Below, in pieces: positions 24,312 through 37,930 of a stretch of DNA of 64,000 nucleotides. The position numbers and the translations under genes were made by a program. Where the stretch lies: assembly GCA_028564705.1 (NCBI GenBank), contig JAPXFQ010000812.1, positions 387,001 to 451,000 on the forward strand. The letters are read 5' to 3'. This DNA comes from Apricaphanius iberus (taxonomy: Eukaryota > Chordata > Actinopteri > Cyprinodontiformes > Aphaniidae). Numbering within the stretch: the first letter of the stretch is position 1; the number at the start of each line of letters is the position of its first letter. Below the pieces are notes generated by a model that was given only the letters and a program-made list of their open reading frames with translations, ran no database searches and had not been told where the DNA came from.

Positions 24312-24930
24312 GTCCACTTTAATTTGGCCCTTCTAACACATCAATATGTTCTGATTTATTTCAGTTAAATTTAAATTCAGTTTATTATAGCGTCAATTCA
24401 CAACAGATGTCATCTCAAGGCACTTTACAAGAAAAGCCATTTCAATCCAATTATACAAGCATTACAATCAGATAAAAAGTTTTCTATTTGAGAAATCCCA
24501 GCAGATTGTGTCGAGTAATTGACATGAAGTTCTGCCCCATTTACAGAGACTTCCAACAACAGCAATCCTCTCAGCAAACCCAAGTACTGAGCTACATTTA
24601 AACCCCCAACTTTGTTGTATTTGTTGAGTGGTGGACTAATAGCTGTCCAGTCGACATGTTGTCCCACCTGACCAGTTGAACTACACAGCTCCTCCAGAGT
24701 TACTATAGGCCTTCAGGCTGCTTTTCTAATAAATAATTGACTTACCTGGCTTTTCAATAAGTGAATGGCCGTGGGTGGTATTATGCGTCTTCCAAGCACA
24801 CAGTACCATCCTAAAGCATGCTTAAATAAAATTGTTACCCTAAATCTGTCTGAAAATACTGCATATATCAAAATCCACTTTAAAGAAATTTGCCTTCTCA
24901 TCACTTCTGTATTTGACGCTTTGCTATTCG
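24312..24930 (-). mobile_element. Tc1-like/LINE composite, inverted-repeat arm B
   Basis: Inverted partner of 16021-16636. It carries the LINE tail (GCGTCAATTCACAACAGATG ... CTCAAGGCACTTTACAAGAA) at the same point within Tc1-like sequence (GGACTAATAGCTGTCCAGTC). It has about 20 extra bases near 24604-24624. The other differences are mainly substitutions. Confidence 0.7.
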
Positions 24931-25847
24931 CCTGTGCCTCTTAAGACACTGCTACCCTTTGTGAAACTCCCCATTCAGTATGTCATATACCGGCCATTAT
25001 TACAGCGTACGCGTGGAATCAGACTTTGATATTGTTTATAGAAGTTTTCAGTGTTTTGCATTTTTGCAACAATGGAGATTGTAATTATGACACCCAAATT
25101 ATCTGATATTCGACTCTGAGAGCAACGTTTTTGAAGAACCAGAGAGAATTCAGAGTGTTTTACAGGACGTGTTGGATTTGTAATATTTAACCTCCTTGCC
25201 ACCCTTTTATAAATATTAATAACTTAGAAGTTAGATTTTGTTTTGAAATCATAAATGTAGAGAGAAATAAAGCTATGTTCTGCATTGAACCCGTAAATGC
25301 AAACAAATATGAAGGTACGTTTTACATTGCAGCCATAAAAGCAGTGCTTTGCAGGCGGGGAGGCTTGGCTAAATAGGCTACGTCAGGTCGGATGAGGGGA
25401 TAGGTGGAAAAAGGGGAGATAGTTGGGAGCAGGCGTTTCAGCACCTCCAATGACTACCAGCAGAGACTTAAAGATTTGTCAAACATAAGTGGATTAGTCA
25501 AAGCAACAGTTTAGTTATATTTTTAATGAAGGAGGTACATGTTATCAGGATGTTATTTGTCAAAAAGTCAATTTTGCATAATAACCCCCCCACACACACA
25601 AAAAAAACTCTTGCAGAACGTTCTCCCTAATCTTTCTGCTGGCTTCTTTGGTCTTCTGAGAACTTGTAAAATGATAAACAGAGCTACTGAATTCATACTG
25701 CAGGGAAACAAAACAAATATTCATTCCAACTGCAATCACAGGCCTCAATAGTAAAAAGGATTTTCTAAAAAACTACACTGATTTTATTAATAGAATCAGT
25801 GTGTGTGGTTTTAGTTCAGGTACATATGACTTTAGGTCTTTTACTCT
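24931..25847. other. No recognised gene
   Basis: Intron-like sequence; a run of C then CACACACA at about 25585-25600. Overlapping plus/minus frames near 25540-25750 are not gene-like. Confidence 0.4.
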
Positions 25848-25890
25848 TGTGTGTGTGTCTCTGTGTGTGTGCGTGTGTGTGTGTGTGTGT
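25848..25890. repeat. GT microsatellite, interrupted
   Basis: (GT)n run broken by TCTC and a GC step; ordinary intronic dinucleotide repeat. Confidence 0.95.
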
Positions 25891-25984
25891 AAAGATGATG
25901 TTGAGCACTGTAGAAGACAAATCTTTGTAACTATGTTGGTGTCAGACAAATAAATTGTTATATTCTATACTTAGGGTTTAATTG

Positions 25985-26240
25985 CACAAGAAAAGAGTTT
26001 ACCTAATAGCCATCGGTCCCATTGAATTTTATTTATGGGTATCAGAGTGCAAAAGCATGCCACAATTTCAGATTTGTATTTGTGAGGGAAAACAGGTAGA
26101 ATACACACAGAATACAGAAGAAATGAAAGGGTTAAGATTTCAGGGGATTAATCAAAGACCAAGTTAACAGAAACAACGCAGTCCTTTGTTGAATGCATTT
26201 AGAAGTAATTCAGGTACTTTTGCATTTAAAGTCTCCACAT
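25985..26240 (-). mobile_element. Tc1-like subterminal fragment
   Basis: GGGTATCAGAGTGCAAAAGCATGCCACAATTTCAGATTTGTATTTGTGAGG matches the Tc1-like subterminal region 'GGGTATCAGAGTAAAGG...GCACGCCACACTTTTCAGAT'. Confidence 0.55.
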
Positions 26241-27585
26241 AGATAAATTGATTTCCCGTTAAAATGGGTCACCAGAGACTGCCTGTAGAAATGGAAAGGA
26301 GGCATTTTGGTCAATATTCCGATAGAAATATAACATTGATTTAACCCAACACCCCTTTTGTTAAATTATATCCATAATGCTCTTGTTTTTCTGTAAAATG
26401 TAATGATTCTACGGGTTATGTATGCAAAGAGGCATCAAGGGGAGGTAGCAGAAAAGCATGTGCTGCATTGTGTAAAGCAGACCATTACCTGGGACAACAG
26501 GAGCCACAGAGACTACAGTGACTCACGTTAGATTAGAACAAGCTTCTTTCATTGCTCCATGGGGCAACATTCATCTTGTGGCGGTCACCAAATATTGACT
26601 GTAATGGTGACAAATGTGGTCTGCATAGTACACTTTGCTGCTTACAGTGTGCATTCCCCTCTTGTATAAGGCCAGTTCATTACTGGATTTCATTATATGT
26701 GCGGGACAGGTTGCCGCAATATTTGAAAGACGCCAATTTACTTTTAACAATATGCAAGCCTCTCCTTATCCCTCACTGTACCCCTCATCGCTGAAATGGA
26801 TGGCTGTTAATACAGAGCCCATGAATCTTTAACCATCCTGCTCCGTTCAGTTGTTTAACCAACGCGCCTTGAGAGGTTGCTTCTGCTGGCAGAACCGAAA
26901 TTTAAAGTTGAAGCTGTGTCGTTAATCGCGGTGCTTCGTGCAGTTCCTGCTCAGTCATCTGGCTTGCCTTGGAGCAGGTGAGAGATGACGAATTCAGACC
27001 TGATTACTCAGAGCTCCAACAGTAGTTTTCTTTATCAGAGGCGTCGGTTAGCAGGACCCTGCAGTGCCTCGTGTTGCTTTATGTAACTCGTGTCCCCGTC
27101 TGCGTGGACAGGTTCACCATGCAGCGTGCAACACCCTGAGCCATGAGCATTGGCCTAGTTAAAGGGGTATTTTAAGACTTCCCACACGGGGTTCATTTGC
27201 CCTTATCTCCTTCTCAAGTTCAGCTTTTTTCTTCTCAAAGCTCAAGTGTCAGGCCACAGGAAGGAAACCTAGCTACATGCACCATTGTGAAGCTCAATTT
27301 AGTCCAACATGTTGCAGTCAAAAGCATTTTTTAACGTAAAATAGGTCATTCAACTTATGAAGAAAATGTTTGCCTCGGTTTAATGTACCAGTTATTCTGT
27401 TTGACATTTTGGCCAATCAAATACCTAGTTTCAATGTGAAAAAGATTGAGCAGTTTTCATGTAAAACTGTACTGGTGCCCTAATTAGTACCTTCAATGTG
27501 AATAACTTAAGGATTGGTTCATAGTTAGCGGTTGATCAGTTGATGTTATTTCCTAACTGGACCACGAGGTGTCACTACCTCAGAT
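26241..27585. other. Repeat-poor sequence, possible regulatory block at 26850-27160
   Basis: No exon recognised. 26850-27160 is more GC-rich and free of repeats I know. Contains CAGGTG E-box at 26977. Confidence 0.3.
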
Positions 27586-27766
27586 GTACAGTGGGGCAGA
27601 ATAAGACAAAAAAACTTCTGAAAGTCACATTCTGATTTTTAAATAATTTGTTCTTTTTTATGGTGGAAAAAAGGTATTTGGTCACCTACAAACAACAAGA
27701 TTTCTGGCTCTCACAGACCTGTAACTTCTTCTGTAAGGAGCTCCTGTCCTTCACTAGTGAATGACT
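27586..27766. mobile_element. Tc1-like element remnant
   Basis: Begins TACAGTGGGGCAGAATAAGAC, the usual end of a fish/vertebrate Tc1-like family, then CATTCTGATTTTTAAATAATTTG and ATGGTGGAAAAAAGGTATTTGGTCACC, which are normally far apart. The transposase is deleted. It runs straight into the GATA array. Confidence 0.7.
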
Positions 27767-27969
<203 letters not shown>

Positions 27970-30900
27970 CGCAACAAAGATTAAAAATCCACACAGTAAA
28001 AAAAACAATGCCATCACAAATAAATAGATAAAATTAGTTTAAGAAAAAGATGAAAAAAATGTTTGACAAATATTCATTTATACTTTATCGTCAGATTTTG
28101 GTAGGATTTTGAACGAAGCAAGCTGTAATCAAACAACTATGACCACGCCATTTCCCCCTGTTCAGTGCAGTAGACTGCATTAAAAAGCTTTATTTGGAAA
28201 TATAATATATCTAAATTTTAATAGATATGTAACATCTGTCTTCAACATAGACCCCCCCTCTACTGAACTGATTTAGGGTGATTTTGTTTTATAAAACGAA
28301 GAGAGAAAAAGCAAGAAAACAGGAAAGGAAAAGAAAATGATCATATAACAGTTTTAGACAAATGTTCTTCTAATGATTAATAATAATTAATCAATACGGA
28401 CCCGGCAGGGGTGAGGTGCAGAAATAATTTTTTTAAAAAGATGACTGATCTGTTCCCTTGGATTATTAAACTCTGTGACCGTGTGGGAGGTCCTGTCCAA
28501 AAATGCTATGACAATGATAATGCACCCTGGCTGTTTTGGAAAAACAAGTTGCTACTTTGGAAGACAGGTAAAAACGCATGATTACAACCCGGGTTGCAGC
28601 GGTTTGAATCTTACTCAGGCCCTCATTTTGCACCTTGCTACATCCATTTTTTGGGTTGGCATACACTTTGTTAATTATGGCCCATTTCTAGCCTATTTTT
28701 CAGCCATGCAACACATTTTGTGACTGGTTTGTCTTCAAATATTGCCTTTGTTGTGCATGGACCATCCCAGGCTCCATAGTTGGCGACAAAACTGTTATTT
28801 ATAAATATGACACCTATGTTTACAGCCTTCTTTCCTTCAATCCACAGTCTCCTGGGTGAAAATTGAGCATGTTCACCAGTCTGCCAAAGGAGTATCTTAG
28901 TTGCCAAGTAGCCAGGGCAAAATATTAATTGGACACGATCAAAAACTTTTATTGTCAAGCTCCTGGGGCTAAGCCCCCCAATTTCTCAATCCTAGGGACG
29001 TCCCTGCTCCTTACCTCTGTGTTAGCTAAGACCCCCCGAGTGCATCCCTCCCGTCAGATCATTGATTTCATTTCCTGTTATGTTGTTTCTCCTAATGTTT
29101 CTGCAATCCTCATATGCCTCCAAAATCCTGCAATAAACCCTCATCTGAACCTTGTAATCCACAACTGCGCCTGACACATAACTCAATATATGTCGTTTGC
29201 AAATGTATGAAAAGTATAAAAAATTATTTCTGAAACTGGTGTTTTAATCTACTAAGGTGTGGCGTTGCCTTACTTTTTTGCATTCAGTTTTAGTTCTACT
29301 CCCTGTATTGAGTAATCTCCATGTCTCAGTTCCCATGCTTCATTTCTGCTACAGCTGTTCCATATTACTTCTGTTCATTATCTCTGCCAAGGAGATGATG
29401 TTTTTGCCATACAGTCTATGTTTATGCCTTTTTCCCTTTGATCCAGGATTGAATGTTTGTTGATCGTTTTGTTCATTAAATCTCCTGATTTTATGTCTTT
29501 CCCACTGATCTGTCTTCATTTGCTCCAATCCATGACCATTCATGATGGGAATAGATGATGAAGCCTTCTTTTAGAATCTTGTCCTTCATTTAAAAGGTTT
29601 TAGGTAACTTTAATTTAGTGTCTTATTATGAATAGATTTTCAATTGAATAGGTACATAATGATGCAATTAAATAAAATTATGTTGCCATTTGTTTTTGGG
29701 AGAAAAACGTCTGTCTGCAGGTAGAGTATGTCTCAATGGGATTGTTACTTGCTATTCATAAATGAATTGCTGTATAATACCTCTATATCTTCAGTCTGTT
29801 ATACTGGAATGCCTTTCTTTGAAACCTCTGCTGCAGTACGGCCAAACGGAAGCACTTTCATTATCATAGTGCTAATAATTCATTGAAACATCAGTGTTAA
29901 CGGCATCATTTGCAAGGATGGGACAATTTTGTGGCCACTGGTTGGTTGCATTTTTTTGTTGTTGTTTTTGGATAACGTCAAATTTCTGGAAGGGATCCAG
30001 TTCATTTTAACACATTCAAAGAAAAGATCAAATACAACAAAAATGAAAAATGAATGATAAAGCACACCCTGGATTTTTGGGCCAGCGTTGCCCCCCCTCC
30101 CACTGCTTTAACATGCAATGAATGCATCATATTCTGCAGTATCTGGAGTATCATCAGGAACAGCTTTATAAATTATACATCTGTCATCTTCTACAGCACA
30201 ACTATCTGAATCTCTGCTAAACATGTATGAAAAAATGAAACAGTTACTTTTAAGGCTTGTACTGTGAAAGAGGGATGAGTTAGTTCTGCAGGAAATAAGC
30301 GAAATGCTGATATAATGATGTGAACCAGCGGTGGCTCTGTCTGTTTCCGCTCTGCAACACTTATCATCTGAGGTGATTTAAACGAATGCAATCACAATAA
30401 GACTTTCACTCAAACAGCACCAGAGTCGCTTTTTAATGGCTTTTGGAGAAATTTAATTAGCAGCCTATCATTTGAGATCGTCCTTCCCTCTGCGCTCTGT
30501 TATTTGTGTTTCTCTCTGCACGACCGTATAACAACCTCTGCTCCCCTCCTCGAACCGATCTCTGTCAGATGTTGATCTCCAGTCGGGCTTCATTCATCAG
30601 ATTCTCGCTGGAAATGATCTCTGAATGTGAAATGTTTTTGCTGTATTGTTTTAATCTGCTGGAGGGGTTGGGGGATAATGGGTTTTAATCCCCATCAGGA
30701 GAAAGAGGTACCAGCCAGTAAATAATAGAGGCTCATTATTTTCTCTAGCTCCTAATCAACGTTTCTGATTGTGATTAAATTGAAATCTGCAGTTTCGACT
30801 ATGAGAAGTAACATGAGGTTGTTTCTTTGCTACTGGGACTGGATTTAAGCTTTTGTTGAGCTGCTGAGGAAATTACAGGAACTGAACAGAACCTTAAAGG

Positions 30901-31105
30901 CAATCAGCTACAGTTGCAACATTTCTAATTCAGTGCGCCAGTTTAAACATGCGACCAAGTAACAGAATCAATCAACCAAAATATGATTCGCATTTAATTT
31001 ATTTGACATTTTTTAGGTGTCAAAACTAACATTTCTAACTTGTGTCTGAGTCAAGGAGCAATGCTGACAAATCTGCAGCGGAAAGATGGATACCATCAAG
31101 AAAAC
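27970..31105. other. No recognised gene; possible regulatory block at 30400-30780
   Basis: Mostly AT-rich. 30400-30780 is a repeat-poor, more balanced stretch with TAATTAG and CTAATCAA motifs. Short frames elsewhere overlap and match nothing known. Confidence 0.35.
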
Positions 31106-31680
31106 ATTTAAGGTGCAGCTTTCATATCCTTTGATCTTTTCCAAATTTTGTCATGTTAAAACCACAAATGTCTATGCATGTGATAAACTAAATTTGAAAA
31201 GTGCGGTAAGGATTGGTGTTTAACCACTTTTACCCTGATACCCAAAAATAAAATCCACCACAACCGATTCCCATCAGATAAAACCCAATAGATAAATATA
31301 ATGTAAAAATGTGTAATTAATTTTCAATTAGGAGGTCAATGGTAACTCTGCAGAGATCCTCAGCTCAGTTGAGAGAGCCTGCTGACAGGACATGCCACAA
31401 ATGGGATCTGCAATTACTGAAAGAAAGCCATTAGAATCCCTATTGATATTTTCCCATGTAGGATGTGCTGGGAAACAAATATGATTTGGCCAGATGAAAA
31501 TGTATCTTTTTGGCCAGTAGAGGAAAAAGAAAACAAAATATGTGGCCAGAATCCCTCATGATGAAACATTGTGCCGGTAGAACAGTGCAGCCAGGAAGCC
31601 AGTTTTTCAGCAGGGATATGGTAGCTGCTCTGTGATTGAACAACTTTCCAAAGATCAGACAAAATTTCCAGTCTCTTGAA
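31106..31680 (+). mobile_element. Tc1-like transposon relic
   Basis: ATTTTGTCATGTTAAAACCACAAATGTCTATGCATGTGATA is a Tc1-like end. CAGATGAAAATGTATCTTTTTGGCC is the decayed 'CAGATGAGACCAAAATTGAACTTTTTGGCC' transposase segment around the catalytic region. The minus-strand frames here (31414-31739) are shadows. Confidence 0.65.
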
Positions 31681-33325
31681 CTACAAAACTGGTAGCGACA
31701 CAAAGAGGCAGTTTTACATAACACAAATGCACACCACAATTTTGAGATTTTTACTTGTAAAAAAAAAAATGAAAGTAAAAAAATATGTATTAATTTCAGT
31801 TCAGTTAAAATTTAGAAATACTTCATTAATCCCAGAAAAAAATTACGTTTTTTTCAAATAATAATACATTTTTAGAATTAAAAAAAAAAATTTTAAGGTT
31901 AGATTTTCCATGGGGTCACAAAATATCAAAGTAAAATGTAGAATATCTTGCTTGCAGTATACTTTCACCATATTTGTGAGGAAAATGATGAAAAACTATT
32001 TTATATTATGAATCTCCCCTCATCAGAAGTCAAAAGTCTTTTTTTTTTCAGATTCATGCCTTTCGAGAATGTCATGACAGGAGAAGTTGACCAAAATACA
32101 TGGAAAATTAAATTATTGGTTTACAAGAACTTGAACCTGATTACAACTTATCAGAATGTATATGTTGCAATACATTTCCACAGGAAATAATTCAAAGATC
32201 AAACAAAAAGCATGAAAAAAGACTGAAATGGCTCCCTGCTGTTCGCACAGATCATCAGCAGCTGAAAATAAGTCAGGACTCCATTAGAATCAGACACTAG
32301 TGTTATATCTTTGATATATTCGTTCCCCGGTTTAAAAAAACAACCTATTTGCTTCTGTCCTCAGCATGTCTCTGCAATCTTTACAAAGTGCTTGTTTTGT
32401 TATTATGTTCCACTGTCAGGAGCAACTGAGACAGACACCTGAATTAAATGAATTCCAGTCATGCAATGCCCAACAGAATTTCATCTCCACCCAGTCATAA
32501 CCTTTGCGAATGCACAGACAGATGTGTACCCAGAATGAACAGAAACAGCAAGAGGTTAAAAAAAAAGCCCAAGCCAGTCTGAGGGCTTGTTAAAGCATTG
32601 CTCCATCTTCTGAGAAGAGCATGGATGATGGGTTTTTTTAACTCCCCCATAACCACATATTCTCGAGCCTTTCCGTCTCTCTCCAGTGCCTTTGGCTCAC
32701 TTTTAATTTAGTTTTTCATCCGTCAGGTCCTCAAAGCGCAATTTCCCTTGTTTCTGTTTTTGTAATTTTTAAAATGCTGTCTGTGTGATCGCACAGTGTA
32801 TTAACCATGGGGCCGTGTTTGCCTTAAACACAGAAAACTCTCATATCATGGTGTTGTGGAACCTTCTGTTAAAGTTAAAAATCATTCCATGTCATACGGT
32901 AGAGTAATAAATCGTGCATCTATTTCAGGTCTAATCAAAAGGGGATCTCTTTTCAATTAGACGGTAAAGAAAGAAAGGAGGAACACAAAAACCGAGATCA
33001 AAATGTCCTCCAGGAACTCATGGAGAGGACGACAGGAACTTTTTCATCCCATTTAAAGGAGATATGGGAATCAGTCTCACAAACATTTTTGTCTGTTTCT
33101 CTTGCTGTAAACGAACACTCTGGGGATTTTTAGTGTGTGTGCAGTTGTGGTTGGGTGTTTTTGGCTTTTTAAGGCCTGCATTTGGTTTTAAACCTGATTT
33201 AAAAAAGTGAACTGTTTGAAAATGGAAATTTCATTATGGTTTCATAACTACAACATCAAACACCAGGTTTTTAGTTGCAAATGTTTGAGAACCAACGATT
33301 TAGCATCTGATTAATTTCTCTGAAG
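31681..33325. other. No recognised gene
   Basis: AT-rich. 31794-31860 resembles a worn LINE tail (AATACTTCATTAATCCCAG). Rest unclassified. Confidence 0.4.
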
Positions 33326-33402
33326 GTTACCATATGATATGTAAAGCACCTTGAATTTTCTTGTTGAAAGCCTGCTATACAAATAAACTTCCCTTGTTTT
33401 GC
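33326..33402 (+). repeat. L2-like LINE 3' tail
   Basis: ATGTAAAGCACCTTGAATTTTCTTG followed by GCCTGCTATACAAATAAACTTCC, the end of a fish L2-like element truncated to its tail. Confidence 0.65.
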
Positions 33403-33930
33403 CTAGATGTGAGAGATTAAGAGTACCTGATTTTTTGGGGCCTGCTAAAGCAATGTACGGGAAAGCATTGCTCTACCTCCCATGCAACACATGGCAGGTA
33501 CCTATTAATCTACACCTCTAAACTGAACCTTTATTTATTCTTATCCTGTCTACTTTTAATCAAAATCCACCACTTTGAGGATTTGCTGTGTCATTATACA
33601 TTCACATAGAAACTCCATTAAACTTTTAGTTTGTAGATAAATTTATGCTCTGCTCAAAATTGAAGAAGGGATCTTTATACGTGTTACGGTTTTCCACAAT
33701 CTGCCTCTAAGTAATCAAAGTTTACCCAAAAAGTCTAATTGATTCTGATTAACTCATACAAAAGCTGTAAACAGCATTGAACTCAAGCTTGGGAGAATTA
33801 AATAGTCTTAAGGTATGAGAAATGTTAAAAAGTTTACAACCTTTCAATACATATGAAATCTAAAAACCAGGTTCCGTGATAATTGTTGACCACAGAGTTT
33901 GGGGACAACGATTTTTCTTCATTAGATCTA
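33403..33930. other. No recognised feature
   Basis: AT-rich intron-like sequence. Confidence 0.4.
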
Positions 33931-34690
33931 AATTGAATTGAAGAGACCTTTATTGTTCCATGAGGAGAAATTCATTCCAGTAAAGCCAGAGCAAGAGTAG
34001 ACAAACAAACAACATTACACAGACAGATACAGGCCAACTGTGGTATTGCACCCAGACAATAGAAAGAAAAAAAACACACACGTTAAAAGCCACATACTTA
34101 GACATTCACAATACGAAAGAGCAGGAATTGGGGGGGTGGGTGGGGATCCCCAGTCTGTCACATATGATGTAATTTGCATCCTTTGAGAGCTGAAGGCAGC
34201 TCATAGTTGATGGGGGGTGGGGTTAGGATGGGATGGAGCGTCCTTCTACATTCACGTACAAGGGAGAATGTTTGGTCTAAGCCGAATTTCAGTTCATAAG
34301 TAATGAGCACAGGTGAAGACTACTTTTCCTCTTGCCTTAGAGTCCGTCAAGTGGTCTCCCTTCTAATAGCCAAATTAGGGGTCATTTCCTATCAGCCATG
34401 GTGAGAACTTCTTCTATCTGTTCCCCACACAGCAGAAACAAATCCATTTTTGCTGAGTCTGGGCGTTACAACAGCCAGGCAGCTTCCTGTAGCCCAGGCA
34501 GCTTCCTGTAGCCCAGGCAGTCTGCCAATTTCTGCCTTTAAAGCCATAAGTTTGCGATTCCTCAGAAAATCCAGCATGTGATAATCAGCAGATATCCAGT
34601 TATCATGAATCCAGTTGTCCAGATTTTTCTAGAGTCTCGATGGTCAAAGTGAGCGACCCAGGATCCTCCACAGTAATCCATCAGGAGAGC
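33931..34690 (-). repeat. Probable antisense LINE 3' region
   Basis: Starts with TTGAATTGAAGAGACCTTTATTGTTCC, a complemented retroelement tail, and continues with GGGG-rich and moderate-GC sequence common in fish LINE 3' ends. A perfect 19-bp tandem pair occurs at 34481-34499 and 34500-34518. The frame at 34392-34577 runs through it and is not a gene. Family uncertain. Confidence 0.45.
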
Positions 34691-36779
34691 TCATTTTGAT
34701 CATTGTAGTTTATTTACTCTTACTATTCCATTTTAGCTGTACTTCCTGTTTAGATGAAAGTCATCTCCTCTTCTCATTCTCCCTGATCATTTTCTTCACA
34801 TTCTTTGAGTTACTAGTCAGCACCTTTTGTAAATTTGTGCTGATATGTTTCGCTCAGCCATTCCTATTGTTTTCTGATTTACTAGTAACATATCCTGAAT
34901 GACACCATGAATTGTTGACAAACTCTGCTAATCCACCTCAGTTGCTTTTGCCGTTCGTCTTTTAATCTTGGTCTGTTTGTACGGATAGAAAGCCAGGCAG
35001 AGAGTTGAGAATTTAATCCTTGCCTGTTATAATGGATGGAAGAGATGGTTTGAACTTCCTCCTTCTCTCTCTGAATCCATGAATTCGGCTTTTCAACTCA
35101 TCTTGGATTTACGGTCGTAGTTCAGGTATTATTTGAGATTTTGAGATGCTAATCTGCTAAAGCCATGGTTTGCAGAGAACTCATATAGAATCTAAAGGAT
35201 GTAATTGTAGAAACAATCACAACTCTATACACTGTGGCAAAGGGAAGGCAGCCACCATTAAATTGATCAAATCACAGGGACAAAACAGAAATTGGACATT
35301 TCACCACAACTGATGAAAAGATAAGAATGAAAGTGGAAGCCGACAGCAGCACCGCAGGATGCACGCATTCAAACAGTTTTTGAGATAATCTTTTGTTTGT
35401 CTTGACCTCTTTGACGGACCAACACTCAGAACATGTCAAGCAGCAACAAGAGGCGTCAGTTTTTTCCTTCTCTTTGTTTGCCTTTGCAGGACTCATTCAT
35501 GTGTGTGTAATGACAGACAACCTATTCTTGCCTTATCTCTTTTCTGACCCATCTATTTCAACCCACCAGACAGCTCTTCAAAAGATCTGATACAAAGCCT
35601 GACAATCACTTCAGCGTCTCATCCACATTCGTTCTCCGTCACTCTTCCCTTTCATAGCTGGGCCCGCAGCCGTTCCTCATTGTTTTCTTTTAAACTCATC
35701 TCACCTCATCCCTTCAGAGTTTGTCACAGGACGATTTGCTTTAGTATTCAGCAATGTTCACACTTGTAGCATCAGAATAAATCTTCTGAGCTCATATAAT
35801 TTAACCTTCATTTTTTTTGCTGGAACAGTGGGTCTGAGCGGTCTTCAACGCCCACCTGTCTCAGGTCAAATATTACAATGCAGCGAATGAGAGGGACTCA
35901 ACTGCTGATGCAGAATTAGCAGTCAGCCCTGCAGGCTGAACTGTGGGGGATGTTTTCAATGAAGGGGCTGACAACCAACCACTGAGCACACACACAGCGA
36001 ATAAAAAGACCTCCCTGAGAAGTAAGTCAATTAACCAGCCATGTCACATTTGTTTATGTTCTATGTTCACTTTTATAGTCAGATTTACATGAGATTGATG
36101 TATATAAAAAGCACGATTATTGTTGTTTTTTAGGAGGAAACCCTGCCAAATCACTACACAGAGTGTGCATTCACCTTTCCTGTTCAACTAAAACAAGCAA
36201 CAATAGTGGTATTGTGTTATTGGATGAAAAATAAATACATGGCAACCAGTGGCAGACTGGGACAATAATTCAGGGAAGCAATTTGATACCGTCCCAGGTT
36301 ACCCCTATCATTAATAAAAAATTCCTGCATTGAGTTAGATTGGGCGCCTACTGATGTAAAACTACTACTACACTGGAAAATGTGAAGCTTGTACATTTCA
36401 CAAACTGATCGACATCAATCCTGGGTTACCCATTAAAATAAAAAACATTTTGGAGTTGTAATGAGAGTAATTCTGAAATATAAGTTATAACCGTTTCCTG
36501 GCTCCTGTCTGGTTTCTTCCACCAATGGATCTTTTTCTCTTAGCTGGTTCTAATCTCTCCTTACATGTGGAGACCCTGTATCATCTTCCCTGCACCTGGC
36601 CTCTGGTCTTATTTCTCTTCCATGATTGTAATTTTTCTGCTATCTTACCTCTTCAATGTTAACTAAGCTGCAAGGCTGTGCTTACTTTTTCCTCTCCAAT
36701 TTCAACCAATGTGGTTAAGATTGACTATTTTACTACTAGAGTATGAATTAAAAACGGAATATTTCTTCAGAGGTCACAG
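34691..36779. other. No recognised gene
   Basis: Mixed sequence with pyrimidine-rich tracts. Overlapping frames at 35272-35496 (minus) and 35393-35590 (plus) are mutual shadows. 36245-36310 (AGTGGCAGACTGGGACAA) may be a scrap of a hAT element. Confidence 0.4.
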
Positions 36780-37930
36780 TCCATAAATATACCCAAAGTA
36801 AAGTTACTGAAATATAAAAAATTGTTAAAGGATGATTTGTACCTGCAGCATGATGCTGCCTCCACCATGTTTCATTCAGCGCATTACATGCAGCAAGACA
36901 AAGTCGAATTATTGCTTCATCCCAACTGAAATCGGACTTTTAAAATGCATGCATACAGCTTAGCTTGACTTAAAGCGATCCGAAATGGAATTTAAGAAAC
37001 TGGATTAAGGTACCCAGATAATAGCATTGGAAAATCAAATTTCTCTGCATGTAAACTACAGTCAAGAGAAGCCTAGCTTTTGGCAGCCTGGACTGCTTCC
37101 CTTTGGAATGCGAATAGAATATGGAAGCAGGAACAAACAAAAAAAAACGAGTGGTGAGTGTAACTAAATCAAACAGTTCAGCACATAGAAAAAATTATTT
37201 GTGCTGCAGTTTTGTGCTTTTTTAACGCATATTCTGTTTTACTCCAACTGCTTAACCGACTTTAGCATTTATTTATTCTCTGTGTCAATCTAGTCCAACA
37301 GAAGAAAGTCAGCGCGAAAGGGCACATGTCACCACCTAGCGTCACTGAGTGGAATGGACTTCATTCAGTAATTACATTTTCTGAGTAACTCAAACTGCAA
37401 CACTACTCTCAACTCTTAGAAATAGGTCCGATTACTGCCAAAAGCTCGATTTAGATGTAAATCTAAAACTACTAGCTATTGAGACGGTAGTTTAGGATAA
37501 TCTAGACCACACATAGACTCTCCACGCATGCTCATTAATTTAACCCATTCAGTTTTAGGGCGTATTCACACCAGCCTTGTTAAGTTCGCTTAAAAATAAA
37601 CCCTTAGACTCATCTGACCAGAACTCCTCTTTTCACATATACTGCAAACAGGAAGACTTCTAGCTTTTCAAAAGCTAGAACAAACATAATCCTACAGTTT
37701 AAGGTGCACTGCCACGCCTTCGTAGGTCTACTGTTGGTCCATCCACTCTAGGTTCAGATGATGGTTTAAACAGAGCTCTGGGAGATGTTCAGTGCTTGGG
37801 ATATTTACTGGGGCTATACCTACCATCCACTGATAAGCTGCAGTTCTGAAAATCCTGGAATTATTCGGGCTCCAAGTTAAAGTTTTATTAAGCACTCCGA
37901 CTGTGTGCCTATTGAAGCACAGCCTTACTG
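36780..37930 (-). mobile_element. Scattered Tc1-like fragments
   Basis: GCAGCATGATGCTGCCTCCACCATGTTTCATT (36846-36877), ACTCATCTGACCAGAACTCCTC (37607) and AACAGAGCTCTGGGAGATGTTCAGTGCTTGGGATA (37770-37804) are antisense transposase segments. They are in an order compatible with one broken copy, with about 600 bp of unclassified sequence between. Confidence 0.55.

Noticed and set aside
28940..29010. GGGGCTAAGCCCC palindrome and AGGGACGTCCCT as a possible transposon end
   Set aside because: Short palindromes only; no partner end or target duplication found.
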